6,076 bases of DNA from Clostridiales bacterium DTU092 (GTDB lineage: Bacteria; Bacillota; Clostridia; Caldicoprobacterales; Caldicoprobacteraceae), in NCBI GenBank assembly GCA_001513505.1, contig LFTM01000020.1:1-6076 (forward strand). The letters run 5' to 3'. This document shows, piece after piece, positions 1-5,925 of the stretch. Each line of letters starts with the position of its first letter. The stretch's first letter is position 1. A model generated the notes under the pieces. The model did no database searches and was not told where the DNA came from. It saw nothing but the letters and a program-made list of their open reading frames with translations. A program made the position numbers and the translations under genes.

Positions 1-137
1 TAATATAATTTTCATCATATTCTTTGAAATGATATTAAATAATATTAATTTGAATCACCGGCGCTCCAGGGCTAAGAACTTTTAAACATACATAATTAAA
101 TAATGCGCTACTTTTTTTATATTATGCGAACATATAG
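1..137. other. AT-rich leader, no gene seen
   Basis: This end of the window is very AT-rich apart from a short GC-rich patch around 58-75. I see no convincing coding frame in it. The long open frame that begins at 103 is better explained as an upstream extension of the radical SAM gene, whose promoter and ribosome binding site lie further right. Two ATG triplets on the minus strand at 18-13 could open a divergent gene running off the left edge, but no good ribosome binding site precedes them. Confidence 0.4.
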
Positions 138-166
138 TTGCATCACCGAGAAAATTATGGTAAAAT
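138..166 (+). promoter_or_regulatory. Predicted sigma-A extended -10 promoter of the radical SAM operon
   Basis: A -10 box TAAAAT (161-166, five of six consensus bases) is preceded by TG one base upstream (158-159), the extended -10 arrangement. A weak -35 box TTGCAT (138-143) lies exactly 17 bases before it. Transcription would begin near 173, giving a leader of about 25 bases before the ATG at 199. The promoter sits inside the longest open frame starting at 103, which argues against that start. It is inferred from sequence only. Confidence 0.45.
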
Positions 167-183
167 TTAAAAAACAATATTCG

Positions 184-189
184 AAAGGG
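184..189 (+). promoter_or_regulatory. Ribosome binding site deciding the radical SAM start
   Basis: AAAGGG lies 9 bases before the ATG at 199. The other in-frame starts at 103, 124 and 157 lack a comparable purine-rich site at proper spacing. This site is the main reason for choosing 199. Confidence 0.6.
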
Positions 190-198
190 TTGTCCTTA

Positions 199-1509
199 AT
201 GGATTTACATACAAAGCTGAAGATTTTGGGAGCTGCCGCCAAATATGATGTGTCCTGCTCTTCAAGCGGAAGTTTCCGAAAAAATACAAATGGCCGGTTA
301 GGTAATGCCAGCTTGCCAGGAATCTGCCACAGCTGGTCCGATGACGGGCGCTGCATATCATTGTTGAAGATACTGCTGACCAACTGCTGCGCTTTTAATT
401 GTCTGTACTGCGTAAACCGCGCATCAGCGGATACACCCCGTGCAATATTTACTCCCGGTGAGGTAGCTGAGCTTACTGTAAATTTCTACAGAAGGAACTA
501 CATCGAAGGGTTATTTTTAAGCTCAGGAGTATTTAAAAATCCTGACTATACCATGGAGCTTATGCTCAGGACTGTAATAAAGCTGAGAAAAGAGTACTGT
601 TTCAACGGATATATCCATATCAAAGCTATTCCTGGGGCGGATCCCATGCTGATCTGGGAAACAGGAAAATATGTTGACCGTATGAGCATCAATATCGAGC
701 TTCCATCAAGCTATGGGCTTCAACTGCTGGCACCCCAAAAGAACAGGGATGTAATATTAAAACCTATGAAGTTCATCCATACCAGAATACTTCAAAGCAA
801 AGAGGAAAAGAAACTTTTTAAATCCTCTCCCTCCTTTGTCCCTGCCGGACAGACCACGCAGCTGATTGTAGGCGCCACCGGGGACCACGATCTAAAGATT
901 CTCCGCCTGTCGGAAAACCTCTATAAACGTTTTTCTCTCAAAAGGGTATACTATTCAGCTTATGTCCCTGTAACCCGGCATCCCAACCTTCCGGCTATTT
1001 CAAATCCCCCTTTGCTTCGCGAACACCGGCTTTATCAGGCTGACTGGCTTCTGAGATTTTATGGATTTACAGCCGGTGAGCTGCTGGACGAAAACCAGCC
1101 TCTCCTCGATACAGAGTTGGATCCAAAGTCAGCCTGGGCTCTTCGCAATCTTCACCTTTTTCCAGTCGAGGTCAATACTGGTGATTATGAAATGCTTATC
1201 AGAGTACCGGGCATAGGCGTAAAATCCGCCAAACGAATCATAGCAGCCAGGAAGTATAATACCATTGATTATGAAACATTAAAAAGGTTCGGGATACCCT
1301 TAAAAAGAGCACGTCATTTTATAACATGCAGAGGCAGGTACTATGGTGAAAGAAATATAACCGAAACCCATTTAAGGTATCTGTTAATGTCCGGAAGAAC
1401 GGAAAAACACGAAACACACACGAAAGGTGAACAGCTTTCGTTCCAGTCCCTCTATCCTCATGCCTTTATCAGCAACGATATATGTACCATACTAACCGGG
1501 GAGATGTAA
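199..1509 (+). CDS. Putative DNA modification/repair radical SAM protein with helix-hairpin-helix (TIGR03916-like)
   Basis: The 436-residue product carries the radical SAM cluster motif CxxxCxxC at C64, C68 and C71 (CAFNCLYC), which would hold a [4Fe-4S] cluster that cleaves S-adenosylmethionine. The N-terminus (AAKYDVSCSSSG) and the segment leading into the motif (GICHSW, DDGRCISLLK) fit my recollection of family TIGR03916. Further family-like blocks are AGQTTQ (216-221) and QADWLLRFYGF (280-290). A helix-hairpin-helix with PGIG at 337-340 near the C-terminus suggests binding to DNA. Four more cysteines, C20, C43, C52 and C377, sit in conserved-looking contexts and might hold a second metal site. 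The start at 199 is supported by AAAGGG 9 bases upstream and by a promoter at 138-166; using 103 would add 32 residues that do not look family-like. The DUF4130 gene follows after 3 bases, so the two are almost certainly co-transcribed. The family assignment is strong; the substrate and reaction are unknown to me. Confidence 0.9.
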   Translation: MDLHTKLKILGAAAKYDVSCSSSGSFRKNTNGRLGNASLPGICHSWSDDGRCISLLKILLTNCCAFNCLYCVNRASADTPRAIFTPGEVAELTVNFYRRNYIEGLFLSSGVFKNPDYTMELMLRTVIKLRKEYCFNGYIHIKAIPGADPMLIWETGKYVDRMSINIELPSSYGLQLLAPQKNRDVILKPMKFIHTRILQSKEEKKLFKSSPSFVPAGQTTQLIVGATGDHDLKILRLSENLYKRFSLKRVYYSAYVPVTRHPNLPAISNPPLLREHRLYQADWLLRFYGFTAGELLDENQPLLDTELDPKSAWALRNLHLFPVEVNTGDYEMLIRVPGIGVKSAKRIIAARKYNTIDYETLKRFGIPLKRARHFITCRGRYYGERNITETHLRYLLMSGRTEKHETHTKGEQLSFQSLYPHAFISNDICTILTGEM

Positions 1510-1512
1510 ACG

Positions 1513-2274
1513 TTGATCTGTTATACTTACGACGGGAGCTTTGAAGGACTGTTGACTGCTATTTACGAAGCATATTACCGGCATGAACGTCCTGAAAAAA
1601 TTCTAAAGGCTGACTGTCTGCAGCATAATCTTTTTGCCAAATATGTATATATAGATACCGATGAACGTAAAGCGCAGAAAGTCTATGATGCAGTGAAGCA
1701 GAAAATTTCCCCTGTGGCAGCTAAAAATATACTCTATGCTTTTCTTTCAGAAGATAATGAAGCAGGTACTTATATATATCGTTATCTGAAACTGGGCTGG
1801 AAAATTGGGAAACAAGTGGATTCTGCCGTAGCGGATTCCCGGGTCTTTCAAATACATACATTAAGCAGCAAAGTAAGAAGAGAAGCCGGAAGAATGCTGG
1901 GGCTGGTACGATTCCGTCTCCTTAAAAACGGAATATACTATGCTTCTATTGAACCTGATTACAATATACTAGGAATTATTGCTCTTCATTTCAAACGGCG
2001 TATGCCGGATCAGGACTGGGTAATTCATGATGTCAAAAGATCCACGGCAGTTTTCCATCATAATAGCGAATACATCATTGTACCTTTCGATTTCAACGGC
2101 CCGCTACCTTTGGGCCAAGAGGAAAGAGATTACCAGAGCCTCTGGAGGCAATATTTTATGGATATTGCCATAAAAACCAGGATCAATCCAAAATTACAGC
2201 GCCAGCATATGCCTCTGCGATACTGGAAGCACTTAGTCGAAATACCCGGGACGACAAAACAAAATTCACCTTAA
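1513..2274 (+). CDS. DUF4130 / TIGR03915-like probable DNA metabolism protein, partner of the radical SAM protein
   Basis: This 253-residue protein begins with the family-typical stretch YTYDGSFEGLLTAIYEAYY and carries a DUF4130-like region over roughly residues 85-245. Recognisable blocks are RFRLLKNGIYYASIEPDYNI (133-152), the HFKRRMPDQDWVIHD segment (159-173) and the closing MPLRYWKHLVE (233-243). No signal peptide or membrane segment is visible, so it should be cytoplasmic. It starts with TTG at 1513, served by GGGGAG (1498-1503) 9 bases upstream, which lies inside the end of the radical SAM gene. The stop-to-start gap of 3 bases points to translational coupling. In some bacteria this family is, from memory, fused to a uracil-DNA glycosylase-like domain; here that domain is absent, since the protein ends just after DUF4130. 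A role in DNA repair or modification is inferred from the partner and those fusions, not shown by any catalytic motif I can name. Confidence 0.87.
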   Translation: MICYTYDGSFEGLLTAIYEAYYRHERPEKILKADCLQHNLFAKYVYIDTDERKAQKVYDAVKQKISPVAAKNILYAFLSEDNEAGTYIYRYLKLGWKIGKQVDSAVADSRVFQIHTLSSKVRREAGRMLGLVRFRLLKNGIYYASIEPDYNILGIIALHFKRRMPDQDWVIHDVKRSTAVFHHNSEYIIVPFDFNGPLPLGQEERDYQSLWRQYFMDIAIKTRINPKLQRQHMPLRYWKHLVEIPGTTKQNSP

Positions 2275-2283
2275 CAGTTTATC

Positions 2284-2973
2284 CTATTTTTCAATAATTA
2301 ATTTGGGGTCAAAATCCAGGTAATCACAGGACACAAGATGGTAATTGATACCATCTATATAGCCCTCCGTTACACAGTTCAAGCTTGCACCGTGAAGATG
2401 GCCGAATACAACATGGCTAACAGGATATTCTTTAAGAAGTTGTGCCAATTGATTTTCAGCCCCCTTCTCATCAAACGGGGGATAGTGAAGAAGAACAATA
2501 ATTTCATCAGCATTATCTGCACTGGCTAATGACAGTTTCAGCCTTTGTATTTCCCTGTTAAATATCTTTATATCATGCTCCAAATCTTCGCTATCCTCGA
2601 AAACCGCCCAGCCTCTTGTCCCGCAAAAAGTAATACCGTCCATGCTAATGCTATCGTTTTGAATGGCAAACATACCGGGTGGCAATACACTTCTTACCCG
2701 TGAAATCGATGACCACCAATAATCATGATTTCCCCTTATAATAATCTTACGTCCTGGCAATTTGCCAATGCTGTCGAGATCCGGCCCGGCCTCATCCAAA
2801 TTCATAGCCCAGCTTATATCACCCGGTATAAGAACTATATCCTCAGAACCAATATTGTTCATCCAGTTAGACCTTATCCTGTCCCAATGATTTGTCCAGT
2901 GCTCACCGAAAATTTCCATTGGTTTCGGCCGGGAACTTGACAGATGAAGATCCCCAATTGCAAATACCTTCAT
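2284..2973 (-). CDS. Calcineurin-like metallophosphoesterase (COG1768-type predicted phosphohydrolase)
   Basis: The 229-residue protein has all the metal-binding blocks of calcineurin-like phosphoesterases: D8-L-H10 (GDLH), G51-D52 (PGDISWA), G81-N82-H83-D84 (GNHDYWW), H163 (LLHYPP) and G191-H192-L193-H194 (GHLHG). These residues hold a two-metal centre that hydrolyses phosphoester bonds. The IPGDISWAM and RGNHDYWW blocks and the size match the COG1768 group of small stand-alone phosphohydrolases as I recall it. The natural substrate is not known to me. There is no signal peptide or membrane segment, so it is likely cytoplasmic. The ATG at 2973 is preceded by AAGGAG (minus strand, 2988-2983) at 9 bases. 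The gene lies downstream of adk but is separated from it by a terminator-like hairpin, so it may be independently or conditionally expressed. Its stop codon (TAG) lies 9 bases from that of the convergent DUF4130 gene. Confidence 0.9.
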   Translation of the reverse strand: MKVFAIGDLHLSSSRPKPMEIFGEHWTNHWDRIRSNWMNNIGSEDIVLIPGDISWAMNLDEAGPDLDSIGKLPGRKIIIRGNHDYWWSSISRVRSVLPPGMFAIQNDSISMDGITFCGTRGWAVFEDSEDLEHDIKIFNREIQRLKLSLASADNADEIIVLLHYPPFDEKGAENQLAQLLKEYPVSHVVFGHLHGASLNCVTEGYIDGINYHLVSCDYLDFDPKLIIEK

Positions 2974-2990
2974 ATTTACATTCTCCTTAT

Positions 2991-3025
2991 GAAAAAACCA
3001 TGGTGCAAAGCATCACGGTTTTTTC
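2991..3025 (-). terminator. Terminator-like hairpin between adk and the phosphoesterase
   Basis: Nine bases at 2991-2999 (GAAAAAACC) pair perfectly with 3017-3025 (GGTTTTTTC). After one A-C mismatch the stem continues with six more pairs (3001-3006 with 3010-3015, one of them G-T), closing a three-base loop at 3007-3009. On the minus strand it ends in a run of six T, 39 bases after the adk stop codon, as expected for an intrinsic terminator. It is nearly symmetrical and could work in both directions. Because the phosphoesterase ribosome binding site begins only 2 bases after the hairpin, no promoter fits between them, so it could also act as a leader attenuator. Confidence 0.6.
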
Positions 3026-3042
3026 AAGATAATATCAAACCC

Positions 3043-3048
3043 ATTATA
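3043..3048 (-). promoter_or_regulatory. Possible -10 box for the phosphoesterase gene
   Basis: A perfect TATAAT is read on the minus strand at 3048-3043, just past the adk stop codon and upstream of the hairpin. Transcription from it would start near 3036, so the message would carry the whole hairpin in its leader. The expected -35 position (about 3066-3071) reads TGGTAT and is poor. A second TATAAT occurs at 3068-3063, so in AT-rich DNA chance matches are likely. Confidence 0.25.
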
Positions 3049-3063
3049 CAGACGTAAACGTAA

Positions 3064-3720
3064 TTATACCAGCCCTCTTTTTGAGAATTCCTGGATTACC
3101 TCCTCCTGGACCTCCTGGGAAGTTTTTGAAACATCATCAATGGTTAAGCTTATGTATACACTATTGGATTTACTATAATAATCCTTAAGATGGGCGGCCC
3201 ACTCATTATATTCCTTTAACCGTTTTACAATAGTCTCCTCATTGTCATCATCCCGGACTCTCAGCGGAACTTTACAATCGGGGCATTGGGTATATCCGTC
3301 ATTTACATGATATATTTTCCTGCAATTCGGGCATATTCTTCTGCCCAATAAACGGTACAGGATAACCTCCTGGGTTACATTTAAATCCAGAACAACATCA
3401 ACCTTCATATTCACAGAACTCATCATTCTGTCCAGAGCCTGTGCCTGGCTTATAGTACGGGGATAACCATCAAAAATTATCCCTTTGGAATCTTTTAGCT
3501 TCTCTATTGCATTCTCAACAACACGGTTGGTCACATCATCCGATACAAGTTTACCTTCATTAACCACCCGAACCTCCTGATATAATGGATGGTCGGGATT
3601 CTTAAGAATTTCTCGGAACAAGTCTCCTGTAGATATATGAACAAGCCCAAAGCGTTTCACCAAATATTGGGCCTGCGTTCCTTTACCTGATCCCGGTGGT
3701 CCCAGCATTACTATATTCAC
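3064..3720 (-). CDS. adk: Adenylate kinase (zinc-LID type), possibly a second copy
   Basis: Adenylate kinase interconverts ATP + AMP and two ADP in the cytoplasm. The 218-residue product has, in order, the P-loop GPPGSGKGT (7-15), the AMP-site block HISTGDLFR (28-36), FDGYPRT (83-89) with R88, the LID entry GRRIC (126-130), and RDDDNEETIVKRL (156-168). Four cysteines C130, C133, C146 and C149 form a zinc-binding LID. Only 12 residues separate the two CxxC pairs, against 16 in Bacillus subtilis Adk as I recall it. I choose the GTG at 3720 because AAGGAG (3734-3729) lies 8 bases upstream; the longer start at 3729 (also GTG) would overlap that site and add three residues before the normal beginning of the fold. 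In most Firmicutes adk lies between secY and map in the ribosomal-protein operon; here it sits behind an exporter operon, so it may be a paralogue or a relocated gene. Other nucleoside monophosphate kinase activity cannot be excluded. Confidence 0.88.
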   Translation of the reverse strand: MNIVMLGPPGSGKGTQAQYLVKRFGLVHISTGDLFREILKNPDHPLYQEVRVVNEGKLVSDDVTNRVVENAIEKLKDSKGIIFDGYPRTISQAQALDRMMSSVNMKVDVVLDLNVTQEVILYRLLGRRICPNCRKIYHVNDGYTQCPDCKVPLRVRDDDNEETIVKRLKEYNEWAAHLKDYYSKSNSVYISLTIDDVSKTSQEVQEEVIQEFSKRGLV

Positions 3721-3728
3721 AAATACCA

Positions 3729-3734
3729 CTCCTT
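3729..3734 (-). promoter_or_regulatory. Ribosome binding site deciding the adk start
   Basis: The minus strand reads AAGGAG here, 8 bases ahead of GTG at 3720-3718. The in-frame GTG at 3729-3727 overlaps this site and cannot use it. This supports a 218-residue protein over a 221-residue one. Confidence 0.75.
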
Positions 3735-3754
3735 CTATATATCATTATTTTATA

Positions 3755-3784
3755 ATACTACCATAATTATTTTATCATACTCAA
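3755..3784 (-). promoter_or_regulatory. Weak candidate promoter for adk
   Basis: On the minus strand TTGAGT (3784-3779, four of six) and TAGTAT (3760-3755, four of six) are separated by 18 bases, upstream of the adk ribosome binding site. The whole 3735-3829 gap is AT-rich, and I found no terminator hairpin after the permease gene, so adk might equally be reached by read-through from the exporter operon. Confidence 0.25.
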
Positions 3785-3829
3785 AGTTTAAAATACCAGA
3801 AAATCATATTCATACCAAATAACACTACA

Positions 3830-5119
3830 TCAATTGTCTTTCATGGTTCTTTTTCTGCCAAATCTTAACTTAACGGTCAATACCCTATCCGTTGAAAAAA
3901 TTCTTCCTGCGATAAGAATCAATATGATAAAAACTGCCAGCATGTAGATTATACCATTAAATACGATATTATAATTCCCCAGCAGTATATTCTGAGAAGC
4001 CAAAAACGGATGACTGAAAGGTATAAGCAATACCAGGGCTTTAACCGGCAGGGAAAGAGAGTTTATATCGGAAAACATGGATATAAAATACGGAATCATA
4101 ATTAGAAACATGAGTGGCAATATCATGGTCTGTGCACTCTTTAAATCGTCTACCATGACACCCAGGATAATGGCTAAACCAAGAGCACATAATATCGCCA
4201 AAAATAATGATATTCCCAATAATACAAAATCATTTGGAGTAAACTGAAGCCCCAGCTGTTGTATTAGTTCATTTGCCTGTCCGCTGCTGGGCATATTCCC
4301 CATAAGTCCGCTCATATAATACCTGAAACCCAGCATATATATCCCGGCAGATATTAATCCAATCAGTCCCGAAGCGGCCATCTTGACTATTACAATATAG
4401 TTTCTGCTAATTGGAACAGTAAGAAGTGTTTCCAGTGTCTTATCCTGTTTCTCCAGAGCTATGGCTGATAGTACCATCTGTGAGGAATAGAGGATAATCA
4501 TCATTAAAATTATCGGAACAAATATTGACTGGGAATAGACTATGCTGCTTACTTCTGCAGCCGAGCCGGCTGCCATTTTGTCCCGGACGATAACAAAGTC
4601 AGTGCTTTTAATTGGGTTTTTCAAATTGTCGGGATCGATATCAGGGAATTTTTCCTTCAAAAAACTGTTTGATATATATCTGTTTATTTCACTTATTACC
4701 CCTTCAACCAAAGCTGTGCTGGCTGAACTGCTGATCGAAAAACTTCGTATATATGTATAAGCTTCTATGTTTTTAAATTCAAATTGTGAGGCAGCCTCGC
4801 TAAATCCTTCAGGAATGACTATAAGCAGATCCAAATTATTCCCACTGGCATATTCCAGAGCAGCCGATTTATCCTTTTCTTCCAGAAGGTTTGTTTTAAA
4901 ACCTGCATATGATAAGTTTTCAATCAATACTTTGGATTCCTGTGAGCCGTCAAGATCAACGATATATACATCCCTTTCAGCAGCAACCTTTTCAATCTCA
5001 GACTTTGCAATAACACCTATGAAATAGAACAATCCGGTTGTGAACAGTAAAGACACAATTAGTTGAAAGGTAATCATTTCCTTTATTTCTTTTTTCAACA
5101 GATTGACGAATTTATTCAT
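3830..5119 (-). CDS. ABC-2 type exporter permease (NatB-like, COG1668 group)
   Basis: This 429-residue membrane protein has one N-terminal helix (about 16-37), a large outward-facing domain (about 40-195), then a cluster of helices at roughly 197-219, 242-264, 297-321, 329-349, 357-378 and 384-405. This layout, one helix plus a long extracellular loop plus a C-terminal helix bundle, is that of ABC-2 permeases such as NatB. The cytoplasmic segment EKQDKTLETLLTVPISR (223-239) matches the coupling helix region that contacts the ATPase. The tail (about 406-429) is strongly basic, as expected inside the cell. The ATG at 5119 shares the ATGA sequence with the ATPase stop codon, a four-base overlap indicating translational coupling, and has its own ribosome binding site AGGGGG (5133-5128). 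With one permease gene and one ATPase gene, a dimer of each is the likely complex. The substrate (sodium, drug, peptide or lipid) cannot be read from the sequence. Confidence 0.88.
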   Translation of the reverse strand: MNKFVNLLKKEIKEMITFQLIVSLLFTTGLFYFIGVIAKSEIEKVAAERDVYIVDLDGSQESKVLIENLSYAGFKTNLLEEKDKSAALEYASGNNLDLLIVIPEGFSEAASQFEFKNIEAYTYIRSFSISSSASTALVEGVISEINRYISNSFLKEKFPDIDPDNLKNPIKSTDFVIVRDKMAAGSAAEVSSIVYSQSIFVPIILMMIILYSSQMVLSAIALEKQDKTLETLLTVPISRNYIVIVKMAASGLIGLISAGIYMLGFRYYMSGLMGNMPSSGQANELIQQLGLQFTPNDFVLLGISLFLAILCALGLAIILGVMVDDLKSAQTMILPLMFLIMIPYFISMFSDINSLSLPVKALVLLIPFSHPFLASQNILLGNYNIVFNGIIYMLAVFIILILIAGRIFSTDRVLTVKLRFGRKRTMKDN

Positions 5120-5841
5120 TGTACTAACCCCCTGAACACTTCTTCCAGATTCTGTGCTGAATATTCTCTCTTCAGCTCTTCGGGTTCTCCAATTTCCAAA
5201 ATCTCACCTTTATCTATTATTGCAACCCTGTCGGATAAGAAATCTATTTCCAGCATATTGTGGGATGAAAGAAGAACTGAAATTCCTTCCTGAACAAAAC
5301 TCCTTATTATTTCCCGGATCTCAAGGGAATTTATAACGTCAAGGCCGGAAGTGGGTTCATCCAGTATAGCCAGCCTCGGTTTGGTCATCAGCGCTCTGGC
5401 CAGCAATAGTTTTCTCACCATACCTTTACTGTAACTGCCCACCTTGTCTTTTAATCTGTCCCGGAATCCTACAATACTGACTGCCCTTTCAATAAACTCA
5501 TCAAATTCTTGTTTATCCTCAGCATAAAACCTTGCCATGAATTTTAGATAGTCAATACCCGTAAGGTTCTTATACGCTCCAGCTTCTTCGGGCAGATATG
5601 TTATCCTTTCCCTTATCTTTTGGGGATTTTTCTTTAAATCCAATCCCATTACCTCCACCCTTCCACTGGTAGGAGTAAGAAGGGTGGCTACAATCCTTAA
5701 GGTTGTAGTCTTTCCCGCACCATTTGGTCCAATCAAGGCAAAGATTTCACCTTTTTTTACCTCAAAGCTGATGCCTTTTAGCGCCTCTCTTTTCCCGTAA
5801 TTTTTCTTTAAATTCTCTACTCGCAGAATAATATCATCCAT
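5116..5841 (-). CDS. ABC transporter ATP-binding protein (NatA-like) of the ABC-2 exporter
   Basis: The 241-residue protein is a complete ABC nucleotide-binding domain that powers the permease encoded directly after it. Walker A is GPNGAGKTT (38-46), the Q-loop region is YLPEEAGAY (82-90), the signature is YSKGM (137-141, in place of LSGGQ), Walker B with the catalytic glutamate is LAILDEP (157-163, E162), the D-loop is SGLD (165-168), and the switch histidine is H194 in SSH. Glutamate in place of the Q-loop glutamine and the SKGM signature are, as I recall, common in ABC-2 exporter ATPases, so they are not defects. The C-terminus (AQNLEEVFRGLVQ) is also typical of that group. The ATG at 5841 is preceded by GGGAGG (5858-5853) at a rather long spacing of 11 bases; no closer in-frame start exists. 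It is the first gene of the operon inside this window. Confidence 0.93.
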   Translation of the reverse strand: MDDIILRVENLKKNYGKREALKGISFEVKKGEIFALIGPNGAGKTTTLRIVATLLTPTSGRVEVMGLDLKKNPQKIRERITYLPEEAGAYKNLTGIDYLKFMARFYAEDKQEFDEFIERAVSIVGFRDRLKDKVGSYSKGMVRKLLLARALMTKPRLAILDEPTSGLDVINSLEIREIIRSFVQEGISVLLSSHNMLEIDFLSDRVAIIDKGEILEIGEPEELKREYSAQNLEEVFRGLVQ

Positions 5842-5882
5842 AATACCATTATCCTCCCAACATTTTATGCTGAACCCGCTTA

Positions 5883-5921
5883 CATGCGATTGCTATATAT
5901 TAACGTTTTGAGCAATCGATG
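5883..5921. repeat. Interrupted inverted repeat upstream of the exporter operon (possible operator)
   Basis: CGATTGCT (5887-5894) is mirrored by AGCAATCG (5911-5918), and the match extends by CAT (5883-5885) against ATG (5919-5921) across a one-base bulge at 5886. This gives 11 pairs around a 16-base AT-rich centre that itself contains AACGTT. It lies about 40-80 bases ahead of the ATPase start. No T-run follows, so it is not a terminator. A repressor binding site or a leader hairpin are the likely explanations; the regulator itself is not in the window. Confidence 0.5.
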
Positions 5922-5925
5922 CCAG
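5897..5925 (-). promoter_or_regulatory. Weak candidate promoter of the exporter operon
   Basis: On the minus strand CTGGCA (5925-5920, four of six) and TAATAT (5902-5897, four of six) are 17 bases apart. The -10 and the spacer would fall within the inverted repeat at 5883-5921, a usual layout for an operator that blocks RNA polymerase. Both boxes are weak, so this is tentative. Confidence 0.25.

Noticed and set aside
13..18. Two minus-strand ATG codons followed by Lys-Ile-Ile-Leu, a possible divergent gene start at the left edge
   Set aside because: Only six codons are visible and no ribosome binding site stands at proper spacing; AT-rich DNA gives such starts by chance.
32..45. AT-only inverted repeat (ATATTA/TAATAT) in the left leader
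   Set aside because: Pure A/T palindromes are expected by chance in this composition, and nothing ties it to a promoter or gene.
117..383. Minus-strand open frames of 88 and 64 codons opposite the start of the radical SAM gene
   Set aside because: They lie antisense to the well-supported radical SAM gene and show no motif or ribosome binding site.
2338..2940. Plus-strand open frames of 63 and 71 codons
   Set aside because: Antisense shadows of the metallophosphoesterase, whose catalytic motifs are intact on the other strand.
3791..3816. Repeated TGGTAT (minus strand) after the permease gene, considered as a terminator or operator
   Set aside because: The two copies are direct, not inverted, form no stem, and no T-run follows.
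5082..5090. Glutamate instead of glutamine at the Q-loop and SKGM instead of SGGQ in the ATPase (residues 85 and 138-141 of the 5841-5116 gene), considered as signs of a degenerate enzyme
   Set aside because: Both are, as I recall, usual in ATPases of ABC-2 exporters, and all catalytic residues are present; the listed coordinates mark only the permease side of the same operon.
4542..5336. Several plus-strand open frames of 60-86 codons
   Set aside because: Antisense shadows of the ABC permease and ATPase genes, with no recognisable protein features.
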